A stretch of 64,000 bases of DNA from Mugil cephalus (Eukaryota; Chordata; Actinopteri; Mugiliformes; Mugilidae): the NCBI RefSeq assembly GCF_022458985.1, contig NC_061776.1:4262088-4326087 (forward strand). The letters run 5' to 3'. The notes beneath the pieces were generated by a model, which worked only from the letters and a program-made list of their open reading frames with translations, was not told where the DNA came from and did no database searches. Positions 35,171 through 47,527 of the stretch are shown piece after piece (within the stretch, counting starts at the first letter, position 1; each line of letters starts with the position of its first letter). The position numbers and the translations under genes are program-made.

Positions 35171-35995
35171 TTTAATATCGGTGGTGTCATCTACATTTAC
35201 ATTTGTATTGCGTGTGTGTGTCCTTTTTTAAAGCATGTCAAGGAAAAGAAAACTCAACATAAGAGTTCTTCAAGGGTATTTAACTGTATAGGCTCAACAA
35301 TACAGACATTGAATAAAAGGCAATATTTAATGCCAAAGACTTATACACTTTTTTAAAAAGTTATTTTTACTTATTGTTTTCATGTAGCCTATTTGCATGG
35401 AAGATGTTTAAATGAGCATCTAGAATCTCAGGTTTTATTGTATTTTCCCCACAGTATTTGGGGGAATAAATAATATGTAATAATTGTGTGAAAGTAAAAG
35501 CCTTTTTTTCCTCAATAAAAATGTATCCCTCTGTTCATATGTCATGCATCAACATATTCTTTTCAGGAGACACACAGTAGAGAGGCTGGAGGTTATGGAG
35601 GAGGAGGAGAAACTGAGAGAGGCTTGAAATTCACAGGTAAGGTCAATAATAATGGATATGTTAGTCTTGAGATTCATCACTGTAACAAATATTAGTGTAA
35701 TGATGATCTGAATAACAACCAGTGGACACTAATCTGCTTTTCCAAAGGTTTAAATGTTGCCTTATTTATATCCCCCAGGTATTCTTTGTAGCTTCCTTCT
35801 TGTCTTTCATTAGTTACTTTAACCTATAACATTGCAGAATGCATTCAGTTCTTGTACTCTCCTTATGTACTCAGATCTGAGTGAAACATGTAGATTAATG
35901 ACTTTGTTTTTCTGACTATGATCAGACTATAATCTGACTATGATCATTTGCTTGATCTGCTCTACATAATGTGAAATAATGTATACAAATGTGAG
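35171..35995. other. Spacer, nothing recognised
   Basis: AT-rich unique-looking sequence. Between 35570 and 35640 a purine-rich GAGG stretch ending in GTAAGG looks like an exon end but has no supported frame. Confidence 0.4.
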
Positions 35996-35997
35996 TG

Positions 35998-38520
35998 TCA
36001 ATTCAATTCATTTCAATTTTTATTTATATAGCGCCAATAACAATACAAATTGTCTCAAGATGCTTTACAAAAGCCAGCCTGCAACCTCCACAGCAAGCCT
36101 GGAGGACGATGGTGGTGAGCAGAACCCATCACCGAAGGCCAGCCGAATAGAAACAGAGAATATAGAGAAAAGAAGAGCAGGAGGAACAAGATAAACAAAC
36201 TTCTGTCATAGATACATACATCAAGCTGAAGGAAACACGTAGGATCTAATAATATAACAAATAGCTGATGATCTATGAGACAGATTGTGAGTAAAACAGG
36301 AATCTTGGGCAGGTTGGTGAATTGTTCATCTAGGTAGGAGTGGATAACTGGAGGAGGACATGAAGACTGGGACAGATGTAGTTTATTGAGCTCCACCTGA
36401 GGCACACTGTGTCTCAGGAGAGTGAGACACAGTGGTTAGTAAGATATTAGAGGACGGGCGACAAAGTGGCTCGGTGGTTAGCACTGATGCCTCACAGCTA
36501 AATTGACTCTACGTGTGCATGCGAATGGTTGTATGTCTCAGCGTTAGCCCTACGATAGGCTGGCGACTTGTCCAGGTTGTACCCCGCCTCTCGCCCGATG
36601 CAAGCTGCGATAGACTCCAGCAACCTCCGAGATCCTAGTGCAGGATTAAGCGGTACGGAACATGAGATGAGATATTAGAGGACAGGAGCCAGAGAAGAAA
36701 GAGGAGAGGACATGTCCTAAGTGCATCATCCCCCTGCAGCCTAGGCCTATAGCAGCATAACTAAGGGATGGTTAAGTCCAGCTCTAACTATAAGCTTTGT
36801 CAAAAAGTCTTAGTCCTGACCTTAAACGTAAAGACTGTGTCTGCCTCCTGAACCCAAACTGGGAGCTGGTTCCATATGAGAGGAGCCTGATAGCTGAAGG
36901 CTCTACCTCCCATTCTACTTTTAGAAACTCTAGGAACCACAAGCAGACCTGCACTTAGAGATCGTAGTGATCTGTTGGGACAGTATGGTACTATGAGGTC
37001 TTTCATATATGATGGAGCTAGGCCTTTCAGGGCCTTGTATGTAAGGAGGAGGATTTTAAATTCAATTCTAGATTTTAAAGGGAGCCAATGAAGAGAAGCT
37101 AAAACTGAAGTAATATGATCTCTCTTGTTAATTCCTGTCAGTGCCTTGCTGCAGCGTTTTGAATCAATTGGAGGCTTTTTAAAGAGCTACTTGGAGCCAG
37201 ACAGTAGTGAGTTACAATAATCCAGCATGGAAGACACAAATGCATGAACTAGTTTTTCTGCATCACTCTGAGAAAGCATGTTCCTAATTTTGATGATATT
37301 ACGAAGGTGAAAGAAAGCAGTCCTGGTCACCTCCTTTATGTGAGAATTAATGGACATATCCTGGTCAAATATAACACCAAGGTTTTTCACAGTAGTACTG
37401 GAGGCCAAGGTAATGCCATCCAATGCAACCAGGTGATTAGATAATGAATCTCTGACATGTTTAGAGCCAAATACAATGACTTCTGTTTTGTCTGAGTTTA
37501 AAAGTAGAAAATTACAGGTCATACAAGCCTTCATGTCTTTAAGGCATGTTTGGAGTTTAACCAGCTGATTAGTTTCATCTGGTTTCATGGATAAATATGG
37601 CTGGGTATCATCTGCGTAGCAATGGAAGTTTACACCATGCTTTCTAATAATATAAGGGAAGCATGTATAATGTTAATAATATTGGTCCTAGCACAGAACC
37701 CTGAGGAACTCCATAGCTTACTTTGGTACATATAGAAGAATTGTTGTTTACATGAACAAACTGGAATCTGTCTGACTGATATGATTCAAACCAGTCTGAT
37801 GCAGTTCCTGTAATCTTTATCACACTTTCAAGTCTCTGTAGTAGAATATAGTAATCAATAGTGTCAAATGCAGCACTGAGATCTAGCAGGACAAGTATAG
37901 AGACAAGTCCATGGTCTGAAGCCATGAGGAGATCATTGGTAACTTTAACCAGAGCCGTTTCTGTTCTATGAGCTCTAAGACCTGACTGAAACTCTTTAAA
38001 CAAACCATTCCCGTTTAAATGATCAACCAACTGATTGACAACAACCCTTACTAAAACTTTACAGATAAAAGGGAGGTTGGAAATTGGCCTTTTTTTTTTG
38101 CTAAAACATTTGGGTCAAGAGTGGGTTTTTTAAGTAATGGTTTAATTACAGCAGTTTTAAAAGACTGGGGCACATATCCTGTTAATAAAGATAAGTTTAT
38201 CTGATTTAATATGGAGGTATTAATTAATGGAAAAACCTCCTTGAGCAACTTAGGTGGGATGGGGTCTAGAAGACAAGTTGATGTTTTAGATGCTGTAATA
38301 ACTGAAGTGAGCTCAGGAAGATCAATTAGAGAGAAAGAATCCAAATATTGACTCGGTCCTACAGAAGTTTCTAATGCCACTGTACTTACATCTTTGACAG
38401 ATGGAAGGGTGCTAATTTTATCTCTAATTCCAACAATTTTATCAGAGAAGAAGCTCATGGCCCCTCCACTCAACCATTAGGACCCATAGGCCTCCACTAA
38501 CAAAAACCTATTACAAGGCC
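35998..38520 (-). mobile_element. LINE (L2/CR1-like), 5'-truncated and frameshifted
   Basis: Read on the minus strand. Pre-RT and early RT lie at 38473-38051; the RT core follows at 38030-37644, with LDLSAAFDTIDY (catalytic motif A) and YGVPQGSVLGPIL (motif B). Catalytic motif C, CYADDTQ, is at about 37621-37601 in another frame. The post-RT tail runs at 37588-37187 (LNSDKTEVIVFG, LGVIFDQDM, LDYCNSLL) and 37006-36800 (SKSRMGGRAFSYQAP). The 3' UTR ends near 35998 in TTATTTATATAGCGCC. Frameshifts separate the blocks, and the 5' end is cut at the V3 flank near 38520. Good order and modest decay suggest a fairly young copy. Confidence 0.85.
36456..36669 (+). mobile_element. SINE nested in the LINE, with 14 bp target duplication
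   Basis: The insert is flanked by AGATATTAGAGGAC at 36442-36455 and 36670-36683. The body has GTGGCTCGGTGGTTAGCACT near the left and TACCCCGCCTCTCGCCCGAT in the middle, the fish repeat seen reversed at 9480-9605 and 27640-27780. A long, staggered duplication implies LINE-machinery insertion. Confidence 0.8.
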
Positions 38521-38638
38521 CATGTCCATTCAACTGTTTTGTGACTCTGTCTGAGATGGAGGTGAAATATGTGAACCTGGGCTCTGGTTTACTGCTCTCT
38601 TCCTGTCACAAACACTGTTTGACATCTGTTCATCTGTT

Positions 38639-38676
38639 GGTTTTTGTTCAGGCTGCTCACATCATTTCTCACTGTG
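38639..38676 (-). other. V3 recombination signal (22/23-RSS)
   Basis: Heptamer CACAGTG (38676-38670), 22 bp spacer, nonamer ACAAAAACC (38647-38639) on the minus strand. The conserved V 3' flank continues only to about 38535, where the LINE has cut it. Confidence 0.92.
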
Positions 38677-39116
38677 GGTATAGTACCCACAGGCGCAGTA
38701 GAAGGAGGCTGAATGATCGACTTTAACTTTCTTTATCTCCAGCCCACAAATGTTCTGATTACATGCAGCTGAGAAATCATCTCTCTGGGGATGATGGTAA
38801 CCTTTATAAATTCTACTGTTGCTTTTATCAAAACGAAGAATCAGTTTGAATGTTTCTGTTTTTTTCTTCTGGTACCAGTATATATAGCCACTACTACACT
38901 GGTCAGTTCGTCCACATCTGAAGGAGACTGTTTGACCAACTCTCCTGGTCAATGTTAACTGGTCCTGGGTCAGATCTGCTGCCATGGCAACCAGGGCTGT
39001 AGAGACACAGACAGATAGATGAAGGTTAGTGAGACAGTGTTTGTTAAAGGTGGAGTTTGTTGGAAACACTCACCTGAACACAGACAGCACAGAGCAGCAG
39101 CTGGGAGGTAAAGCAT
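38677..39116 (-). CDS. TRGV: TCR variable segment V3 (probable TRGV), intact
   Basis: Leader exon 39116-39074 (MLYLPAAALCCLCS), V exon 38996-38677. Landmarks FRCGRT, GYIYWYQKK and SASFYC are all present, and the frame is open to the heptamer. CDR1 has TDQC, the pre-E region has the C-x4-C pair (ACNQNIC), and CDR3 starts FYCAC. It is 21 kb from J2 and separated from it by the V stub and V2; it lies downstream of C2, so it can only use J2 or later J segments without inversion. Confidence 0.87.
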
Positions 39117-39540
39117 TTTGTGTGGTGGTGTATCCTCTGGTGAACCTGGGGAGAAGTGGAGCTCTGATGCAGCTGAGGCCCAACAAGGACGAGCTGTGAC
39201 ATGAGACGAGGCCACGTGGTTTCTAGCAGGTCCTCAAAGCTCCCATCAGCCCCTGCAGCCCACAGATGAGACGGCTGCTGATGATTGACAGCTCAGATCA
39301 AGCTGCAGTGTCCTTTCATGGTCTTGATTTGAATCTGACAGCAGATGAAAAACATCTGGGTCACATGATGCAGAAAGACTAAGAAACATTCATGTTCCCA
39401 CAAACACATTCAGGTTGGTTGTGAATTTAGTAACACAGACTGTTCTCTGTTGTTGAAGAGCTGAGATGAAAATACAAAACTACAAATCAACACAGCTCCT
39501 CAACTCTGACTGAACTCTTCAATGTGTTTCACTTCATTCA
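39117..39540 (-). promoter_or_regulatory. V3 promoter region with CACGTG
   Basis: CACGTG at 39213-39218 in the block shared with the other V upstream regions. Further upstream the block matches V2 more closely than V1 or V4. Confidence 0.45.
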
Positions 39541-39800
39541 ATAATGGAAGTGTTGCAAAGACTTACTGCAACAATACACCAACATCTGTAATGCCAAAGC
39601 AGAGAGTGATCTCTTATCAAAGGGTAAAACTCCCTCCAAAATGAAATGCCTTCAATGGTATTTGAAACTACATCTGAGCATCAATTTTGTCAGTGGAGAG
39701 GCTTGGAAACGACTTGGCAACCATTTTGAATACTTGAATAAAGTAAAGCATTCTGGGAAATAGTATTAAATGTTTTTCACCATTTTCCATAAGTTTGAAA

Positions 39801-41725
39801 AACACCGCAATTTCCAAACAAACTTCCTCGAAGGATCACAGGAAAGGGCTCCTAAAGTACAAAGTTTAGTCGCTTCTTATAACCGGAGCTGTATTACAAT
39901 GGTGAAGTCATGCACAGCCCAAGAGAGCGCTACAACAACAGCATCCCTCCGTGTGTCCTGGATCCTGGCGAAGAAAAAGGGCATTCACAGACTCCCAAAC
40001 AGTGAAAGAATGCGTGTTGACAGTCGTGGATGAGGTAATAAATGACGAGAAAATAAAAACAAGTGTGACATCTGCAACCAGAAACGTACCCCTGTCAGAC
40101 ACATCAAATATATATAAATTCTTGCTACAGATGTGTTTGAAACACTGCTGGAAGAACTAGAGAAAGCTGATGTCATGTGTGTGGCAGTTGACGCATCCAC
40201 AGACAGGACCGACACTGCTCGGCTGTGCATATATGTCCGTTTTTTTGACGGCAAATGCTCCGGGAGGGACACACAACAGGCGAGATTGGCTTTGAGAAAA
40301 TTTCAGCATTTTTTAAAGGCAATGGTCTAGATATGAGGCGTGTGTGTATGCTTGTTATGGATGGGGCTCCATCCATGGGTGGAAAAGTGAATGGCTTGGG
40401 AGCACGTTGGTCCGCTGTTGCATCTCAGATGATGTCTTTGCACTGCATTGTGCATCAAACTGTCCTGTGCGCAAAACTGAGCGGTGACCTTAAAACGACA
40501 ATGGACAGTCTGATGGCTACAATTAACTTCAGCCGCTTGACATCAAGCCTCCAACATCGTTTATTCTGCAAGCTACTGTTAAACATGTCTGCTGAGCACC
40601 GCGACCTTCTTTTGCACAATGATGTCAGCTGGTTGTCCAAAGGCAAAGCACTGGAGCGTTTCTGTGATCTAAATGAGGTGATCACAACTTTCCTCCGCAG
40701 CACAAAGCTAAAGAAGGCAGAAACACACCTGAATCGCCTTCTGGACTGCGACTTTATGGCTGATGTCTGCTTCCTGAGCGACATATTCAGACATCTGAAT
40801 GACCCGAATGAGGGACTACAAGGCAGAGACAAAACTGTCATTAATCTTCTGGCGCAGATGCACGCGTTCCAAGTCAAATTGAACCTGTTTGTAACTGACT
40901 TGAGCACAGGCAGGATGCAGCACTTTCCAACGCTCTGCAAATGCATCTCATCCCCAGCGCAAATCACAGTTATGATGACAGACTTTATTGCGAAGTTGAA
41001 AGAGAACTTTGCCGGCCGATTAGACGGACTTAATCTTCCCACAGAGGTGATGGGATTTGTCGTAGACCCGTTCACTGTTGCTACAGAAGGTGGCTTGTCC
41101 ACCAGAGCCAAGGAAGTGGTCCCTTCCATCGACGAGGGAAAATTCATACTCGAAGTTGTCGACATGCAGCCAAAGCACAGGAGCTTCGCACTAACGGGCC
41201 TGCAAAGTTTTGGAGTGATGTCTACGTTCATCAGTTCCCTAACGCGAAAAAAGTTGCAATCATCGTTCTGAGCCAATTGGCTGAACATACACATGTGAAT
41301 CAAGCTTTTTGCACATGAATGCAATTAAAAGCAGCTCTCGCAGCGCCCTGACTGACAAAACACTCCAGCAATGCCTTTGGATTGCATTGACATCCTATGT
41401 GTGCGTTAATTACTGTTAGCACTTTTGATTGACACTGATATATAGCTATATAAAACAAAATCTTATGGCTAGGCTAATATAATAGGTCCGTGCAATAATA
41501 GCAATTTTTTTGTTGTTGTTGTTTTTATATGCACTTTGAGATAGGCCTGGGTCAGACATGACCGAATTGTTTTTGTCTTTTTTTTTTCTTTTTTTTTCAA
41601 AAATCTCTTGTTTTTGCACTTTTTGATATGGTATGCTTGTGCCAGATGTGACCAGTGTGTTCGGCCCAGCTTTACTTTGAGGTTTTAAAATGTAGCCCAA
41701 CTGATTTTTTAATTGAATAGCCCTG
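39801..41725 (+). pseudogene. Broken hAT transposase (Charlie/GTF2IRD2-like)
   Basis: A plus-strand transposase runs through at least four frames: 39900-39985 (ASLRVSWILAKKK), 39978-40130 (VVDEVINDEKIKTSVTSA), 40133-40255 (VAVDASTDRTDTARLCIYVR), and a long open part 40276-41271 containing LVMDGAPSMGGKVNGL, SLHCIVHQTVLCAKL and NDVSWLSKGKALERF. The DASTD, DGAPS and HC-H segments are those of hAT transposases of the Charlie/ZBED5/SCAND3/GTF2IRD2 group. The right end is AATTGAATAGCCCTG (41711-41725), then CCCTATGG. The left end and its target copy are deleted. At least three frameshifts make it dead as transposase, though the 330-residue C-terminal part is still open. Confidence 0.8.
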
Positions 41726-43774
41726 CCCTATGGTAACCTAAGTGTTGCAGTTCCTCCCTTTGGTCAGTAGACGGCAGTAAATGTTTAAAATGCTACGTTA
41801 AACTTCAACAAAACATGTTTATTTTTAATAATGACGATAATACCAATTTATTCATGTTTATTTGGACAGTTTATATATAAAGGAAGAATGGGACATGTGA
41901 GCTAGGCTCTGAGAAGGGTTATGTTTTTTTTTGTTATTAGGGTGAGAGGCAACAGAGGCCACTGCTGTTTGTTTGCTCTTTGTCAATTAAAATAAACCAC
42001 ACCAAATTTATATTAGCATTAGCATTAGCATTAGCAGCAGGTCAGAGCATCACTGGAAATTGATCTTTTTGAGAGCTGAACACTGAAGTTTCATGGTCCT
42101 CTAACTGGACCTGTTAGTGGATAAATCCTAATCACTCATTAATCACAGAGGTGTCTGATCAATAAAATCACATTTAATTAACCCTTGTATGCTCTTCACT
42201 TTTAGGACCCTCTGGTGTCCCTCAGGTCAAATTGACCCGGGACATATTTCGGGGGTTAAAAATAATTCTAATGTTAAATTTTACTTCATAAACCATTAAC
42301 ATATATTGTCTTCATTTCAATTTCAAATATTTGAGATAACATACATGTTTAATGATTGCAATCAGTCTCTACTAGAGCACAATTAACAATAGAAGCGTGA
42401 CTGCTCTTTTTGTCATAAGGTAAGCATTGTAGTCAAGTATGTCTTCTGACTTACGGTCCACCCTACTACTTATTGCTCCATCCCTGTGTAGAGTGCTCAT
42501 GAGCACCACATTTTGTCCTTTTTTTGGTATGTAACATTCAACACTTCAACTCTGTGTGGGTGGAGGCTCAGAGGAAAAAAGGTTTACAGTAAACAAGAGA
42601 AAGGGAGGGGAGGCAGTGAGTGTGTACAGAAGCAGATATGAATCTGTTCTCAGTGGTTATTAGGACAGAAAACAAACTGCTGACAGCCAATCAGACTTCC
42701 TTCCTGCAGCAGACGGGCTGTGTGGGTTTGTGCTCTGCAGCCTCCACACCGTTAGCTGTGGCTTTTCACTTTAATGACAGTTTCAACCACCAGCTCTGGT
42801 TAAAGAATCTTTCCAGGAAGCACCTGTGTTCTTCAACTGAGAGACAAGAAACACATTTAAATTCATCATTAAAACTTAGAACCAGCTCTTTTCATGTTAA
42901 ATTGTTTTTCCAATTAAATGAATGAATTTCTCCTTTTTGATGAATATAACTTTAAAGAAGTTGAACTCTGCCTGCAAAGTGTTTAAATTGATCCAATGAG
43001 AAGATTTTCAACTTCTACATGAAACAATGATGCTTCCTGTTCTTTATCATTAATCAGAACCCAACACAAACGTCACTGAGACAGAGGCACAAACCCACGA
43101 TATAAACAAGTCATGCTGTTGTTGTGAAGCAGGCGTCCATGTTGGTTCACCTCAAGTCTCATTATTTCCATGGGTTATAGTTGACAAAAGAGTCTGAATG
43201 TCCCAATCAGTTGTAATTCACCATGAGTTCACCTTATTAACCACACTGACCCACATTTGTCATGGAAATTAAATTCAAGCTTCATCTTTTATCAGTGCAG
43301 TCTGTGCTTCATTCACAGGGTTCATAGACATCACATCCAACAATCACTAATATACGAGCTAAAGTATTTGACTTGCTTTATTAAGACACATAAAAAGAAT
43401 AAAAATGTGTTAATTGAGTGTGATCCAGTGAAAGAAAAGAGCAGCCTGGTGGAGTTTGCATTTATTAGAAAGAAGAAACACAAGAGCAGAAGAAACAGCT
43501 GGAAACTGATGATGATTCAGCTTCATTTTCATTATTATACAAGTCACAGTTAAAAGTGAAAATAAACTAGACGACTAGAGAATGAACATGTCATAAGAGC
43601 AGATTTCTATGTGAATATATGTGTTTCTATTTACAGGACGACAATCAACACGTGAATGAACAGATACAGATTACAAAGAAGAACATTTCAACGACATTTA
43701 CTGAAAACTGATGAAAGTGATGAATGAGATGAAGTGATGAGATGTGATGGAGAGAAAAGAGGAGCAGAAAACAG
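41726..43774 (-). other. C2 3' flank (duplicated), with a 360 bp insertion
   Basis: Matches 13428-15135 beside C1 apart from about 42176-42540, which replaces ~100 bp of the C1 flank. That insert begins TTAACCCTTGTATG and has GGTCAAATTGACCCGGGAC, resembling piggyBac-like non-autonomous elements with TTAA targets, but its right end was not resolved. Confidence 0.55.
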
Positions 43775-44601
43775 TCAGTCAGCATGTGTGGAGCTGGTGG
43801 ACGGTCCCTTGTTTGTGAGGCTCGTCAGCAGAGAGAGTCCACAGCAGTACACCAGACTCTTCACTATCAGCACTGTGTACAGCAGACAGAGCAGCTTCAC
43901 CCTGCACTGAGACTGGAAGGACACTGACAGACACACACACACACACAGATATGAATTAGTGCAAGTGTCAGATTGATCCTGTAAAGTTGTTCTAGTGTCC
44001 TCATTGGACATTGGAGCTGTCCATGCAGAGAAGCAGCAGGTGATCTTACAGTGATGTTGCTGCAGAGCTGCCAGGTCTGCTGGCTCTCTCTCTGGAGGAC
44101 AGGAGGCTGCTGGAGCTGGAACCCCTGAAACAGAAAAGGAGTCAAATGTTTGGAGCTGCAGTGACAAATGTCAGTCCTCTGCTCCTCTGATCTCTTTGAC
44201 AGCGTCTCCACATGAAGCTGAACCACTGCTGGACACAGTCACCAAGCCTTCATTACCTTGTAGTGCTTGGGCCTCCACTCTGTCCTCCACTCTTTCTTCC
44301 AGTGTGTCATCCACTACGCCTCCCTCATGCTTGACGGAGCAGATGTATTTATATGTGTACAGATCATCTCTATCCACCAGTCTGATGGAGGCTCTGTGTC
44401 CTGACTCTCTGAGCTCCAGCTGATCTCCCTGAGCAGAGGTCAGATCCTCCAGAGAGCCGCCCTTCTTCTGTCTTTTCCAGGAGAACTGGACCACAGGAGG
44501 AAACATGGATGAGGCCAGACACAGCAGGGAGCTCTTCCCCTCCTGGTTGGGTCTGGATGCTGCTGGGTACACGCTCACCACGGGCTTCACTACCTGCTCA
44601 T
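43775..44601 (-). CDS. TRGC: TCR constant gene C2 (probable TRGC)
   Basis: Same three-exon layout as C1: Ig domain exon 44601 to 44243 (or 44257 with the alternative donor), connecting exon 44124-44050 with WQLCSNIT, transmembrane exon 43912-43775 with LIVKSLVY and a THAD end. Domain landmarks are intact (LCLASS, FSWKRQ, YICSVKH). It differs from C1 at only a few residues, for example RDDLYTYKYI against RNDLYMYKYT and EGGVVDD against EGGTVED. The transmembrane exon is identical to C1 at the protein level. It lies 2.0 kb after J3. Recent duplication or conversion with C1 is likely. Confidence 0.82.
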
Positions 44602-46616
44602 CTGAAGTTTGACAGCACACACACATTGACACAGTCAACAGCAGCTTACAGCACTGGTCTGGATTCAGCCTGATCCTGGAAACTACATGGACTCTGATCA
44701 CTAAACTACTCATCAATACACAACAAACATCAACCAGCATTAATGTTTCCAGCAGTCTGAGCTACAGTAGCTCGTCTGTTGGATCGGACCACAAGGGTCA
44801 ATGATCCTCTGCTGCCCATGACCACCCTGTCTCTGGTTCTTGTCCTTCCTTAGACCACTTTTGATAGATACTGATCACTTTAGACCAGGAAAACCCCACA
44901 AGAGCTGCAGTTCTGGAGATGCTCTGAACCCAGTCGTCTAACCACTTCAGCGGTCATAATGTTATGGCTGATCAGTGTACATATTCACTATATATTATAA
45001 CATGTCTTCATGTAAATTTCTGTTTCTAAAATAACTGATGTTACATAAAATAAATGAGAACAAAATACAGTAGTTGATCAATCATCAGTTGTATAATCAA
45101 ACCTGCTCCCAGTAGAACAAACACACACTGAACAATCACAACACAAACTGGAATATCCTTAATACATTTGGAATAACTTGTGTTTGTATATCTATATCTA
45201 TATCTATATCTATATATGTATTTATTCTTTCATATATAATATACATACATGCATATGTAAATACGATTTCTATTGCATTTAAGTTAATAATTATTTGTAT
45301 GTATTTAATGTTTTATTACTTCTTTATATTTTCTCTGTGCTCTGTCCTCAAACTGTCTACTGCTGCAACGCTGCAAATTTCCTCACGGTCGAATAAATAA
45401 ATGATTATCTTATTTTATCTTAATCAAATGACATTATTTGCTCATTTTCCATTTGTTTCAAAGAAGTTAGGAAACATGTTGACTGTGTTTCAGTACGTTG
45501 TCTTTTATCAATTAGAGTTATTGTAGTTTACAAAGTGAAATTTTATTTTATTTATTTTATTTTATTTTATTTTAATTTATTTCATTAATTAGAAAGGCCT
45601 TTCAGAATAAGACGTCATCTGTATAGCCACATTTGTTTCTCCAAAACCTCTACATAAGGTTCAGTGTTAATGGTTCATTAACAAATGTGTAAGTTAATGA
45701 AGATCACCAACATTCAACACTGCTTTTTATTTTATGATATTATGAACTGTAGACCATGAAATACACAAATTATTATCGAGAAACATTATTTGGTCCAAAA
45801 GTCGTTCACAGAGTCATGAAGCCTCTCTCCTCCACCACCATTTATTTCTAATTAACCTAATTAGCTGTGACATGAAATTTAAAACAACTTCTCCTTAATA
45901 TGTTTCATGTCTTTGTAATATTTTCAATGAAATAAAATTAATTAATTAACAAATCCCTGAGTTCTGTTTCCAGTTGTACGTTTGTCATTTCAGTGATTAC
46001 AACATGTATTGAATGTTACACATTTAAGAGCACAGACTTTAAACACTAATAAAACTCATCAATATACAAGTTTGTGTCAGTCATGATCAAATGTTTAAAT
46101 ACTTTATGCTGATGATAGTAATAAAACATTGTTTGAGTTAATTCTATTTATTCTAACATCACATTCACTTAATGTTTTTATTCTTTTTCTGTTAAAACAT
46201 CATCAATTAAAGACACATTTACATCATATAAATATTAACTGACAGAGATTAGATCTGACAAGGTTCTAACTTTCAGAAATGATCCAATACAATCGATAGA
46301 CACTTCAAAACAATCTGAAATAGTTGAACATCAAATATCATCTTGTTTACACAGAATTACTGAGACGATCAAATCCTAAATGTTTGTAACGTCACTAATA
46401 TTTACAGAAATAAAGAATAACTTTAGTTGTTGAGTGAGATTTCAACATGTTTTCAGAAGTGATTGAGCTTTTCTTATGTAACAATGGCTGCAGGATGAAT
46501 TCTCTAATAATGAGGAAAAAAATAACATGTAAAGCCTGAAGCAGCACAAACTGACTTTAAACACGTTTCAGCTTCTACAATAAAACAAGTGAAGGAAAAG
46601 AAATGTTTGTTCTTAC
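44602..46616 (-). other. J3-C2 intron
   Basis: 2.0 kb, a close copy of the J2-C1 intron, with the same transposon fragment (44753-44985). An ATCTAT microsatellite (45187-45215) is specific to this copy. The ATTTT tract is short here (45541-45590). Confidence 0.7.
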
Positions 46617-46672
46617 CTGTTACAATGAGTTTAGTTCCAGAGACAAAGATGAAGTAGCCCCCGCCGCTGCTA
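46617..46672 (-). CDS. TRGJ: TCR joining segment J3 (probable TRGJ)
   Basis: 56 bp between a CACTGTG heptamer and a GTAAG donor. It reads SSGGGYFIFVSGTKLIVT. The canonical F-G-S-G is FVSG, as in J1 (GTC for GGC). It shares its N-terminal half with J2 and its C-terminal half with J1, which suggests exchange between copies. Lies 7.2 kb after V4 and 2.0 kb before C2. Confidence 0.88.
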
Positions 46673-46700
46673 CACAGTGAAAAAGACTAATACAAAAACC
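46673..46700 (-). other. J3 recombination signal (12-RSS)
   Basis: Nonamer GGTTTTTGT (46700-46692), 12 bp spacer, heptamer CACTGTG (46679-46673) on the minus strand. Confidence 0.93.
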
Positions 46701-46917
46701 TGTGTGCCGTTGAGAGAGTCAGCTGAGGGGAAGGAGTCAAAAGAGGAAGTGGGATCATATTTCAGCTCCTTGATGTGTTTCTCTATTGTTCAGATCTACA
46801 TGACTGTCTCTACTTCTCTTTTCTTTTCTCCACACTAGCAGCATGGCTCTGATGTTAATGTCAGTGGTTGGTCAGTCCACTACTTTAGTCCTCATGGACT
46901 GGATCTGGACTCAAGGA

Positions 46918-47527
46918 TGGATGATGGATTGACATCAACCTTTCTACACATTCTTGGTCCCCAGAAGATCAAGAACTGATGGATGGATTGTCTTTGAAAC
47001 TGGTTCAGACGTTCATGTTGAGGATTCACAACACACACACACACACACACACAGTTTCATTGATCAGGAACTCTTGAAACCCATCAAAACCAACTTGTCT
47101 GAAACTCAGTGAGTCAGGAAGGTCTGAATGTACTGACCATGCTTTCTATGGAGAGGGAACTAGTCAGGAACATGTCTGACCTCAATGAGAAACTGATCAT
47201 CTGTTGTAATGTTGTAGCTTAATGTTACTGAACGTTGCTAAAGTGTGTTGATGCTGTGAAGTTGTGCTAAAGCTAATGATTTATTCCCACTAACTAGCAT
47301 CAATTTATCCTGGAGCTGACATCCGTTGGGTTTCTCCTCATCTTTCTGTCACCTGTTCCCTCATCATTTCCTCTCAGTTCCCACGTTCAGCATGTTAAAC
47401 TGAATGGACAGAGAGAGAGTGAGAACTAAACAGCTGCATCATTTTATTTTGTTGTTTGATGTTTGAAGCACTATAAATACACACAGGGACAGAGGGATGA
47501 TGAGACATATGATGACAATCACACCAG
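46918..47527. other. Spacer upstream of J3, with local insertion
   Basis: Compared with the J2 copy, about 235 bp are inserted at 46918-47150, including a CA run (47031-47053). The rest matches 18335-18700. Confidence 0.6.

Noticed and set aside
40455..41324. A 289-codon minus-strand open frame
   Set aside because: It is antisense to the hAT transposase, whose plus-strand frame carries the recognisable motifs.
15136..44601. Annotating the constant genes as Ig kappa or lambda light chains
   Set aside because: Light chains end after the C domain and are secreted. These genes have a connecting peptide cysteine and a transmembrane exon with a lysine.
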